Origin: Bacteroidales bacterium
GTDB lineage: Bacteria; Bacteroidota; Bacteroidia; Bacteroidales; UBA932
NCBI GenBank assembly: GCA_017551425.1
Contig: JAFZLQ010000053.1
Location: 1-19,009 of the forward strand
DNA: 19,009 nucleotides
Reading direction: 5' to 3'
Positions 1 through 6,459 of the stretch are shown one piece after another (the stretch's first letter is position 1; each line of letters opens with the position of its first letter). The position numbers were made by a program, and so were the translations under genes. The notes under the pieces are model-generated. The model saw nothing but the letters and a program-made list of their open reading frames with translations, was not told where the DNA came from and searched no databases.

Positions 1-612
1 ATGCCTTCAGTCACCGAGCGCTGGGCGGGCGGTATGCTTACCAACTTCCCCACCATCCGCAAGGCCATCAAGAAGATGGGCACCATCGACAAGATGAAAG
101 AGGACGGCACCTTCGAGAAGCTCGCTAAGCGTGAGCGCCTCCAGGTGGACCGCCAGAGGGCAAAACTCGAGAAGAACCTCGGCTCCATCCGCGACATGAG
201 CCGCCTTCCTTCCGCGATCTTCGTGATCGACGTGCAGAAAGAGGCCAACGCCGTCAAGGAAGCCAACCGTCTCAACATTCCGGTATTCGCAATGGTTGAT
301 ACTTGTTGCGATCCCACACCCATTGATTATGTGATTCCGGCAAATGACGATGCGGCAAAGTCCATCGAGTGCATCATGAACGTCCTCTGCGCAGCTATCG
401 CCGAAGGTCTTGAGGAGCGCAAGCTCGAGAAAGACAAAGAGGCTCCCGCAGAAGAAGAGGCAGTCGAGGCCCCCAAGGCAGCAACCCGCAAGCTCCGCGC
501 ACGCAAGGGCGCCAAGGCCGATGAGGCAGAGGCCCCCGCAGCCGAGGCTCCCGCAGCAGAGCCCGTCGCAGCCCCCGCAGTCGAGGCAGAGCCTGAGGCA
601 AAGGCAGAATAA
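1..612 (+). CDS. rpsB: 30S ribosomal protein S2, 3' part
   Basis: C-terminal part of ribosomal protein S2, a component of the small ribosomal subunit. The window opens inside the gene: the Met at base 1 belongs to the conserved internal stretch TERWAGGMLTNFPTIRKA, so the true start lies upstream. Family signatures follow: RQRAKLEKNLGSI, LPSAIFVIDV, EANRLNIPVFAMVDT, and DYVIPANDDAAKSIE. About 60 residues after the S2 fold (from roughly base 430) form a low-complexity tail of Ala, Glu and Pro with a short basic patch (TRKLRARKGAK); it is much longer than a typical S2 tail. tsf follows 27 bases downstream, the classic rpsB-tsf pairing. The identification is secure; the missing N-terminus is only a window effect. 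Confidence 0.97.
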   Translation: MPSVTERWAGGMLTNFPTIRKAIKKMGTIDKMKEDGTFEKLAKRERLQVDRQRAKLEKNLGSIRDMSRLPSAIFVIDVQKEANAVKEANRLNIPVFAMVDTCCDPTPIDYVIPANDDAAKSIECIMNVLCAAIAEGLEERKLEKDKEAPAEEEAVEAPKAATRKLRARKGAKADEAEAPAAEAPAAEPVAAPAVEAEPEAKAE

Positions 613-639
613 GTTCCACCAACTCAAAGAGATAAAGCT

Positions 640-1635
640 ATGGCTATTACAGCAGCAGACGTAATGAAGTTACGCAAGATGACTTCCGCCGGTATGATGG
701 ATTGCAAGAAGGCTCTCGAAGAAGCCAACGGTGACTTCGACAAAGCCGTCGGCATCATCCGCGAGAAGGGCAAGATGGTCGCCGCCAAGCGCGCAGACCG
801 CGAAACCTCCGAAGGTGCAGTCAAGGCGCGCATCGCAGGTGGCAAGGGTATCCTTGTCTGCCTCGGATGCGAGACCGACTTCGTCTCCCGCAACTCCGAC
901 TTCCAGAACCTCGCCGAGGCTATCGCCGATGTCGCCATTGCAAACTGCCCCGCAGACCTCGAAGGTCTCAAGGCTTGCAAGATGGCAGACGGTTATACCG
1001 TGGCCGAGGCCGTCGAGGCACAGACCGGAAAGACCGGTGAGAAGCACGTTCTCGTAGGTTACGCAATCGTAGAGGCTCCGTTCGTCGTGGAGTACATCCA
1101 CAAGATCAACGGCAAGCTCGGCGCCCTCGTCGGCTTCAACAAGCCTGTCTCCGAGGCCCTCGCAAAGGGTGTCGTCATGCAGGTTGCCTCCATGAACCCC
1201 GTCTCCATCGGCATCGCCGACTGCCCCCAGAGCGTTCTCGACAACGAGAAGGCCGTTGCAGTACAGAAGACCAAGGACGAGATGGTCCAGAAAGCCGTTG
1301 ACGCAGCACTCAAGAAGGCCGGCATCAACCCCGCCCACTGCGACAGCGAAGACCATATCGAGTCCAACACCGCCAAGGGATGGCTTACTCCCGACCAGGC
1401 CGCACAGGCACGTGAGATCATCAAGACCGTAGGTGCAGAGAAGGCAGCTTCCCTCAACCCCGTGATGATCGAGAACATCGCCAACGGCCGTGTGCAGAAG
1501 TTCCTCAAGGAGATGACTCTCGAGGAGCAGGAGTACCAGATGTCCGACGACAAGATCTCCGTCAAGGATGCTCTTGCCAAGGAGGACAAGGAAATCAAGG
1601 TGGTCGCTTTCAAGCGCTTCTCCCTCAACGACTAA
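640..1635 (+). CDS. tsf: Elongation factor Ts
   Basis: Guanine-nucleotide exchange factor that regenerates EF-Tu-GTP during translation. The protein has 331 residues. The N-terminal UBA-like domain contains KLRKMTSAGMMDCKKAL and GDFDKAV. The EF-Tu-contacting TDFV motif is at residues 79-82, within GCETDFVSRNSDF. The dimerisation core follows, with a second half-repeat around VGFNKPVSEALAKGVVMQVA. It is longer than the E. coli protein (283 residues) because of an insert in the C-terminal half, which from memory is normal in Bacteroidota. The start MAITAADVMKLR matches the family, although no Shine-Dalgarno sequence precedes it (upstream bases read aaagagataaagct). It is co-transcribed with rpsB and followed by a hairpin terminator. 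Confidence 0.97.
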   Translation: MAITAADVMKLRKMTSAGMMDCKKALEEANGDFDKAVGIIREKGKMVAAKRADRETSEGAVKARIAGGKGILVCLGCETDFVSRNSDFQNLAEAIADVAIANCPADLEGLKACKMADGYTVAEAVEAQTGKTGEKHVLVGYAIVEAPFVVEYIHKINGKLGALVGFNKPVSEALAKGVVMQVASMNPVSIGIADCPQSVLDNEKAVAVQKTKDEMVQKAVDAALKKAGINPAHCDSEDHIESNTAKGWLTPDQAAQAREIIKTVGAEKAASLNPVMIENIANGRVQKFLKEMTLEEQEYQMSDDKISVKDALAKEDKEIKVVAFKRFSLND

Positions 1636-1656
1636 TCAAAGGTCGCAACAAAATGA

Positions 1657-1693
1657 GACTGACGATCCGGATCGGACCGCCAGTCTTTTTTTT
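1657..1693 (+). terminator. Intrinsic terminator of rpsB-tsf
   Basis: A 12-bp stem with two A-C mismatches (arms 1657-1668 and 1674-1685, loop GGATC) is followed by eight T at 1686-1693. It lies 21 bases after the tsf stop. The last two T are also part of the gldH stop codon (1692-1694 on the minus strand). The minus-strand copy of the hairpin is followed by a T-rich stretch (tcattttgttg), so weak termination of the opposing operon is possible. Confidence 0.85.
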
Positions 1694-2102
1694 ACCTGCT
1701 TTTCTTCTCGCAGATCAGCCCCAGGCCTCTCAGCCCTTCCGGCTCGGGGTCTATGGTGACGCTGATGTTCCACTCCCCGGCCTCGGACGGCACTACGCCG
1801 CTGCGGTACAGTTCGCGCTGGGATCCTGCCGGATAATACACAGTCTCCGAGAAGAACCTGCCGGAAGGCGAGCGCCATACGACCTGCAGGGGGAAGCATG
1901 ACAGCGTATCCCGCTGGAACAGGGGACGGTCGATGGCGGCATAGAAGGAAATGTCGTAAGCGGACAGGGTGTCCGGCATGTCTATGTTGAAGGAATAATC
2001 GCCGGAGCTGTCCGAGCGCTGGAAGTACTCCCGGGACGGCGGCTGGCCGCAGGAAGCGAGCACCAGCATCATCAGGATAACTGCCGGGAGCGGGCGCATC
2101 AT
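1692..2102 (-). CDS. gldH: GldH-like lipoprotein
   Basis: Predicted periplasm-facing lipoprotein of 136 residues. A short hydrophobic signal (PAVILMMLVLASC) ends in a lipobox with Cys18 as the likely lipidated residue. The mature part is a small beta-rich domain (DYSFNIDMPDTLSAYDISFYAAIDRP, RSPSGRFFSETVYYP, AGEWNISV). Together with its position directly after ricT and holB, a conserved Bacteroidota arrangement, this points to the GldH family. GldH was named for gliding motility but is also present in non-gliding gut Bacteroidales, where its role is unclear; I infer a cell-envelope role. The start ATG overlaps the ricT stop (ATGA, 2099-2102). A second Met codon follows directly and could equally be used. 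It is the last gene of its operon. Confidence 0.75.
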   Translation of the reverse strand: MMRPLPAVILMMLVLASCGQPPSREYFQRSDSSGDYSFNIDMPDTLSAYDISFYAAIDRPLFQRDTLSCFPLQVVWRSPSGRFFSETVYYPAGSQRELYRSGVVPSEAGEWNISVTIDPEPEGLRGLGLICEKKSR

Positions 2103-3370
2103 TCCGCTGCTTTCTTCTCCGGGCGCTGGCGGCGTCCGTGGTTGCGGCGGCGCGGGTCTCCCTTGCGCTGCCCGCCGTCTGGACGGGCCTCCTGCTTTGC
2201 GGGAGCCGCCTCTGCTGCGGAAGCCTTTTCTGCCGGTGCCTCGGCGCGTGACTTGCCGCGGCTGCGGGAACGTTTGCGCTTGCGGCGGGGAGCGTCGAAG
2301 CGGCTGATGCTGTCGTCTCCCACGGCCGTAACGAATTCAGGCATAATGGGTTCCGGCTCGGTCTTGAGGGACTCGGGCTTCTCTCCGTTGCGGTTCATCT
2401 CCAGTATCTCGCGCACTTCTTCGGCATCCAGGGCGTAGAGGTCTGCGTCTGAATTCTTGTCGTACGAGAAGTACATGATTTCCCGGAGTATGTCTGTCTT
2501 GCGGAGCCAGGCGAGGCCGTCTTCGAACTCCAGCGGGCCCTGTACGCGCGGAATGCGCGACTGTGCGTCGAGGTAGTTGGCCACTTCGTAGTTGAGGCAG
2601 CACTTGAGCTTTCCGCACTGGCCGGCGAGTTTCTGCGGGTTGAGCGAAAGGTCCTGGCAGCGGGCGGCCGATGTGGAGATGCTCTGGAAAGAGGTGATGT
2701 AGTTGGCGCAGCAGAGCTCGCGTCCGCAGACTCCCAGGCCACCTATGAGCCCGGCCTCCTGGCGCGCGCCTATCTGCTTCATTTCTATGCGGATACGGAA
2801 CTCCTCGGCAAATACCTTGATGAGCTGGCGGAAGTCCACGCGGCCGTCTGCGATATAGTAGAAAATGGCCTTGGTGCCGTCTCCCTGGAACTCAACGTCG
2901 CCGATTTTCATCTCCAGTCCGAGCTCCGCCGCTATCTTGCGCGCCTTGATCATGGTGTCCTGCTCGCGGGCTATGGCGGCCTGCCACTTCTGGATGTCCA
3001 GGGGCTTGGCCTTGCGGTAGATGCGCTTGAACTCGGTATTCTCGCGCGAGATGCCCTTGCAGGCCATCTGCCTTGCCACGATGGGACCGGCGAGGGTTAC
3101 TATGCCGAGGTCATAGCCGTTGGCGGCCTCAACCACGACGAAGTCTCCCAGGGCCAGGTTCTGGAGGGAATCGTTTATGTAGAAGCCCTTGCGCGTATTC
3201 TTGAAGCGCACTTCGAAGATGTCGGGGCAGGAGCCGTCCTCTATGCCCTTGAGTATGTTGCGGCTGGAAAGCTTGCAACAGCCCGGGCGGTATGATGGTT
3301 CGTCGGCCTCTTCGCCTTTGGTTATGGCGCAGCCGCGGAAGCAGTCGTATTGTATGGTCTCGTTGTCCAT
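2099..3370 (-). CDS. ricT: PSP1-domain protein RicT (YaaT-like)
   Basis: PSP1-family regulator of 423 residues. Cysteine motifs of the family are clear: PGCCK at 30-33, CGRELCC at 215-221 and CGKLKCC at 252-258, followed by LNYE. In Bacillus, RicT acts with RicA and RicF in an iron-sulfur complex that affects RNase Y-dependent mRNA maturation; whether that applies here is unknown. The core is conserved to about residue 300. Residues 361-423 are a disordered tail with two strongly basic clusters (PRRKRKRSRSRGKSR and DPRRRNHGRRQRPEKK) around an Ala/Glu/Pro linker, which suggests nucleic-acid contact. The ATG shares one base with the holB stop (TGATG, 3368-3372), and the stop overlaps the gldH start, so translation is probably coupled on both sides. 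Confidence 0.9.
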   Translation of the reverse strand: MDNETIQYDCFRGCAITKGEEADEPSYRPGCCKLSSRNILKGIEDGSCPDIFEVRFKNTRKGFYINDSLQNLALGDFVVVEAANGYDLGIVTLAGPIVARQMACKGISRENTEFKRIYRKAKPLDIQKWQAAIAREQDTMIKARKIAAELGLEMKIGDVEFQGDGTKAIFYYIADGRVDFRQLIKVFAEEFRIRIEMKQIGARQEAGLIGGLGVCGRELCCANYITSFQSISTSAARCQDLSLNPQKLAGQCGKLKCCLNYEVANYLDAQSRIPRVQGPLEFEDGLAWLRKTDILREIMYFSYDKNSDADLYALDAEEVREILEMNRNGEKPESLKTEPEPIMPEFVTAVGDDSISRFDAPRRKRKRSRSRGKSRAEAPAEKASAAEAAPAKQEARPDGGQRKGDPRRRNHGRRQRPEKKAAE

Positions 3371-4347
3371 CAGATGATACTGTACAGTCTGTTCACCAAA
3401 TCGGTGAATATTATCTTGGCGTTGACGTTGCGCTCAACCAGTCGGAAGGCCCTGTCGAAACAGGCCACGGCGGCCCTCGGGAAGGTCTTCCGGGCGCCTG
3501 AAGCCCAGGCTGCCGCATTGCCGGAGCCTGTCTGGGGAAGCTTCATGCCCTGCTGGCTCAGGAAGAGGTTGCGCATGGCGTCGGATGCAAATTTACAAAA
3601 AGCTTTGGCACTTTCGCGCGAGGGGAGCGAAGAAATGCGGTCGCAGGCCTCGAGGGCGGCGTAGAGGTCTTTGCGCAGGAGGGCCTCCATGAGCTCGTCC
3701 AGCAGCTCCGGGGAGTCGAATTCCGGGGCCTTTACCTCCGCGCCCAGCTGCAGGTGCTGGCAGCGTGAGGCTATGGTCTGCATGACCTTCTCGGGCGCAT
3801 GGGTGATGAGGATGAACTGCGTCATGGGCTCCGGCTCCTCGATGGCCTTGAGGAGGCGGTTGGCGGCCTCCTGGTTCATTTTTTCCGGAAGGAATATCAC
3901 CACGGAGCGCCATCCGCCCTCCAGTGCGCTTAGCGACAGCTGGGCCAGCACTTCACGCGCCTCCGCAACCGCTATGAGGGACGATTTGCTGTCTATCCCC
4001 AGCGCGGAGCCGAGTTCTGCCTCCGTAAACCTGGGATTGGCGAGCGCCAGCTCGCGGAACTGCGGCATGAGGGCGGTTGATGTATTGGGCGACGTAACAG
4101 GGAAGACGAAGTGTATGTCCGGGTGGATGAGCTTACCCACGCGGTTGCAGGCGGGGCATTCCCCGCAGGAATCGCTTTCTCCCCTGGAATGGCAGTACAG
4201 GTACTGCAGGAACGCCATGGCGACGCTGAACGCAGGCCCGCCGTCGGGCTCGGAGAACAGGATGGCATGGGGGATCCTGCCGGAATTCACCATTCCCGCA
4301 AGAACTTTCAGCACCTCAGGGCTGGCGTTTGTGTCGCTGAATCTCAT
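3370..4347 (-). CDS. holB: DNA polymerase III delta' subunit
   Basis: Clamp-loader delta' subunit of 325 residues; it helps load the beta sliding clamp at replication forks. The AAA+-like N-terminal part contains RIPHAILFSEP, zinc-finger cysteines C52, C61, C64 and C67, HPDIHFVFPV, KMNQEAANRLLKAIEEP, and the SRC motif in QTIASRCQ. The P-loop position (SEPDGGPAFS) lacks the Gly-Lys-Thr of an active ATPase. That is known for E. coli delta' and suggests a structural role. The C-terminal half (from about residue 205) is the collar region. The start overlaps the polyprenyl synthetase stop (ATGA, 4344-4347). The holB-ricT-gldH order is typical of Bacteroidota. Confidence 0.92.
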   Translation of the reverse strand: MRFSDTNASPEVLKVLAGMVNSGRIPHAILFSEPDGGPAFSVAMAFLQYLYCHSRGESDSCGECPACNRVGKLIHPDIHFVFPVTSPNTSTALMPQFRELALANPRFTEAELGSALGIDSKSSLIAVAEAREVLAQLSLSALEGGWRSVVIFLPEKMNQEAANRLLKAIEEPEPMTQFILITHAPEKVMQTIASRCQHLQLGAEVKAPEFDSPELLDELMEALLRKDLYAALEACDRISSLPSRESAKAFCKFASDAMRNLFLSQQGMKLPQTGSGNAAAWASGARKTFPRAAVACFDRAFRLVERNVNAKIIFTDLVNRLYSII

Positions 4348-5315
4348 ACCGTACGTACTGCGTTATAGCGTGCAATGCCCTCCAGGGCCGATTTGTATGC
4401 CGATCCCGGGATTGCGCCCAGGGCGTCCAGGGCCTCGGCGACGAACCCGTCAAGGCGCGACGAGGCGTATTCCAGCCCGCCGTTGGCAAGCACGAAGCTC
4501 CGGATTTCCTCGCAGGCCGACGGATTCTCGCGAATGCCTGCGACCATTCCGCGGATGCGGGCCTCCTCGGCGGGGGCGTTCCTGAGCGCGCCCAGCAGAG
4601 GCAGGGTGATCTTGCCTTCGCGGAGGTCGGAACCCACCGGCTTGCCTATGCCGGACTCCGTTCCGTAATCGAAAATGTCGTCCCGAATCTGGAACGCTAT
4701 GCCCGTGGCCACACCGTACCGGCCTGCCGCCAGCAGCATCTCAGGACCCGCGTCAACCGATATCGCCGCAGTCCTGCATGAGGCCTCGAAAAGGGACGCC
4801 GTCTTGCAGAAAACGATGCGCAGGTAGTCTTCTTCCGTGGTATCGGCCGTCCCTGCCTTTTCCAGCTGCAGCATTTCTCCCTCGGCGAGGTCTGAAAGGG
4901 TGCGGGAAAGAACGGGAATGGCGTCTGTCTGATGACGTGTGCCTACTACCAGGTCAACTGCCTTGGAGAGCCAGAAGTCACCCACGAGCACCGCGCTGCC
5001 GGGCCCCATGAGGGCGGAAAGCGTCGGCTTGCCGCGGCGGGTTGCGCTGTTGTCGGCGACGTCGTCGTGTAGCAGGGTGGCGTTGTGCAGGATTTCGCAG
5101 GCTGCGGCATAATGGACGCTGTCTGTGTTGATGCGGCCGAGCGCGGCTGCCATCAGGAGGGAAATCATGGGGCGCAGCTTCTTGCCGGAGTTGCCCCAGA
5201 TGGATGAATTGACGGAATCGAGAAGGGCGATGCCGGAATGCAACTTGCGGCCTGCGATATCTTCGAAGGCCGTCCAGTCGCTTCCGAGCAGGGTTATGAT
5301 TTCGTCGCGGCTCAC
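4344..5315 (-). CDS. Polyprenyl diphosphate synthase
   Basis: Trans-prenyltransferase of 323 residues that extends allylic diphosphates with isopentenyl diphosphate. Both aspartate-rich motifs are intact: DDVAD at 84-88, followed by TRRGKPT, and DDIFD at 212-216. KKLRP at 45-49 binds substrate. The residue five before the first DDxxD is Ala (ATLLHDD), as in long-chain enzymes, so I infer a side-chain synthase for menaquinone rather than a short FPP synthase. I chose the GTG start at 5313-5315: the same frame stays open for 94 more codons upstream, but that part is an Arg/His-rich shadow inside the LOG-family gene, and the next Met is too far downstream at residue 50. The GTG overlaps the upstream stop (GTGA). 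Related in pathway to ispH elsewhere in the window. Confidence 0.92.
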   Translation of the reverse strand: MSRDEIITLLGSDWTAFEDIAGRKLHSGIALLDSVNSSIWGNSGKKLRPMISLLMAAALGRINTDSVHYAAACEILHNATLLHDDVADNSATRRGKPTLSALMGPGSAVLVGDFWLSKAVDLVVGTRHQTDAIPVLSRTLSDLAEGEMLQLEKAGTADTTEEDYLRIVFCKTASLFEASCRTAAISVDAGPEMLLAAGRYGVATGIAFQIRDDIFDYGTESGIGKPVGSDLREGKITLPLLGALRNAPAEEARIRGMVAGIRENPSACEEIRSFVLANGGLEYASSRLDGFVAEALDALGAIPGSAYKSALEGIARYNAVRTV

Positions 5316-5833
5316 AGCAGTGCCTTCAGTTCTTCTATCGTACGGGGCAGTTTGAGCGTGGCGCGGTCTTCCGGCAGCAGCATGCCGGTGGCCACGAAAT
5401 GGTCCATCAGCGCTGCAAGGGAATCGTAGAAGCCGTCGACGTTGAAGGCTATCACCGTGGCTTTGAGTTTCCCGAGCTTGACGAGCACCAGGGCCTCGAA
5501 AAGCTCGTCCATTGTGCCTATGCCTCCGGGCAGGGCGATTACCGCGTCTGCGTCCGAAAGCATCTTCTCCTTGCGGTCGGACATGGTATCCGTCCACACG
5601 GTCTCCGACAGCCCGGGATACGCCACTCCGGCCATGAACCTGGGGATCACGCCCTTTGTGAAAGCGCCGCAGGCGAGGCCCTCCTCGCTCACTACGCGCA
5701 TCGTGCCCTTTACGGTGCCGCCGCTGCTGATATGGTAGCCCATGGCTGCGGCAGCCCGCACCGCCTGGCGGGCGGCGTCGTTGTACCTGGGATCTATTGC
5801 CTCGTTGGCCGAACAGAAGAACAGGGCCGTCAT
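5312..5833 (-). CDS. LOG-family (TIGR00730) Rossmann protein
   Basis: Small Rossmann-fold protein of 173 residues of the LOG/YgdH-like group. Its members hydrolyse nucleoside 5'-monophosphates (N-ribosyl bond); the plant and some bacterial enzymes release cytokinin bases. The catalytic motif PGGIGTMDE is at 102-110, and the nucleotide-binding MSDRK at 84-88. The glycine loop reads SGGTVKGTM, slightly different from the usual GGG-x-GLM form. The physiological substrate in Bacteroidales is not known to me. The ATG overlaps the trxA stop (ATGA, 5830-5833) and the TGA overlaps the GTG of the prenyl synthase, so it sits inside a coupled operon. Confidence 0.88.
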   Translation of the reverse strand: MTALFFCSANEAIDPRYNDAARQAVRAAAAMGYHISSGGTVKGTMRVVSEEGLACGAFTKGVIPRFMAGVAYPGLSETVWTDTMSDRKEKMLSDADAVIALPGGIGTMDELFEALVLVKLGKLKATVIAFNVDGFYDSLAALMDHFVATGMLLPEDRATLKLPRTIEELKALL

Positions 5834-6144
5834 AGGGCCGCCTCGATGCGGGCCTTGAGGTCCTGCTTGGGGACTACGCCCACGGTGCGGTCCACCACCT
5901 GGCCGTTCTTTATGAACACGAGGGTGGGGATGTTGCGCACGCCGAACTGTGCGGCAATCTCGTCGCAGTCGTCAACGTTGCACTTGGCGACTGTGGCGCG
6001 GCCTGCGAACTCGGCGGCAAGCTCATCTACGACGGGGGAAAGGATACGGCAGGGTCCGCACCAGACCGCCCAGAAATCTATGACGAGAAGGCCGGGCTGT
6101 GCCAGATACTCCTCGAAGTTGGTTGAAGTTATTACGTTTTCCAT
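5830..6144 (-). CDS. trxA: Thioredoxin
   Basis: Cytosolic thioredoxin of 104 residues, the usual length, that reduces protein disulfides. The active site WCGPC has Cys29 and Cys32, inside VIDFWAVWCGPCR. The buried Asp (VIDF) and the cis-proline loop (NIPTLVFIKNG) are present. There is no signal peptide, so a cytoplasmic role is expected. It is the first gene of a six-gene minus-strand operon. A Bacteroidota -7 element lies only five bases before the ATG, which suggests a leaderless transcript. The start fits the family and no upstream alternative exists within the short intergenic region. Confidence 0.96.
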   Translation of the reverse strand: MENVITSTNFEEYLAQPGLLVIDFWAVWCGPCRILSPVVDELAAEFAGRATVAKCNVDDCDEIAAQFGVRNIPTLVFIKNGQVVDRTVGVVPKQDLKARIEAAL

Positions 6145-6149
6145 ATCTA

Positions 6150-6157
6150 CAAATATA
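6150..6157 (-). promoter_or_regulatory. Promoter -7 element of trxA operon
   Basis: The minus strand reads TATATTTG, an exact match to the Bacteroidota -7 consensus TAnnTTTG, ending five bases before the trxA ATG. The expected transcription start would fall at or next to the start codon. A convincing -33 TTTG at 19-21 bases upstream is not seen. The element sits in the 21-base gap after the efflux operon's last gene. Confidence 0.6.
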
Positions 6158-6165
6158 GCAAAAAA

Positions 6166-6459
6166 TCAATAGAAACACTCCACGTTCCATACAAAGGCGC
6201 GAAGCCCAAGGTCGGGCGACGCTTCGTCCTTTGCGCGCAGCGCGTCGAGTATCGGCTGCACCTTTTCGTCCTTTACCATGGTGAGTATGGCGTGGTTCTG
6301 CTCCGGCCACGCATGGTCTCCCATGTGCGGAATGCCGTTGAATCCGCCCTTGCCCTGGATGTCCACCCAGCGGGTGTAACCCCTCTGGCGGTTTTCTTCC
6401 AGAACTTCCACGACCTCGTCGCCGAAGGCCTGGTTATAACTTATGAAGACTGCTTTCAT
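6166..6459 (-). CDS. PG0541-like transporter-associated protein
   Basis: Small soluble protein of 97 residues starting MKAVFISYNQAFGDEVVEVLE. No signal peptide or membrane segment is seen. It resembles the PG0541-type transporter-associated family of Bacteroidota (recognised from memory): about 100 residues, a probable ferredoxin-like/PII-like fold, encoded directly behind RND pumps. Conserved-looking features are RWVDIQGKGG, GDHAWPEQNHAI and a C-terminal aromatic end. The frame is open upstream to 6594, but that part overlaps the pump gene; the ATG at 6457-6459 overlaps the pump stop (ATGA), which fixes the start. A regulatory or sensing role for the pump is inferred from position and fold only. 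Confidence 0.8.
   Translation of the reverse strand: MKAVFISYNQAFGDEVVEVLEENRQRGYTRWVDIQGKGGFNGIPHMGDHAWPEQNHAILTMVKDEKVQPILDALRAKDEASPDLGLRAFVWNVECFY

Noticed and set aside
1..3. ATG at base 1 as the start of rpsB
   Set aside because: The Met is internal to the conserved TERWAGGMLTNF region, so the gene begins before the window.
670..1356. 228-codon minus-strand frame opposite tsf
   Set aside because: Antisense shadow of an unmistakable tsf gene, with low-complexity Gly/Leu/Asp/Val composition.
3463..3501. Possible loss of function of holB from a missing P-loop lysine
   Set aside because: delta' subunits in other bacteria also lack a working P-loop, so this is no sign of decay.
5316..5597. 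94-codon N-terminal extension of the polyprenyl synthase
   Set aside because: It lies wholly inside the LOG-family gene, is Arg/His/Gly-rich without any domain, and the GTG at 5313-5315 gives the normal family length.
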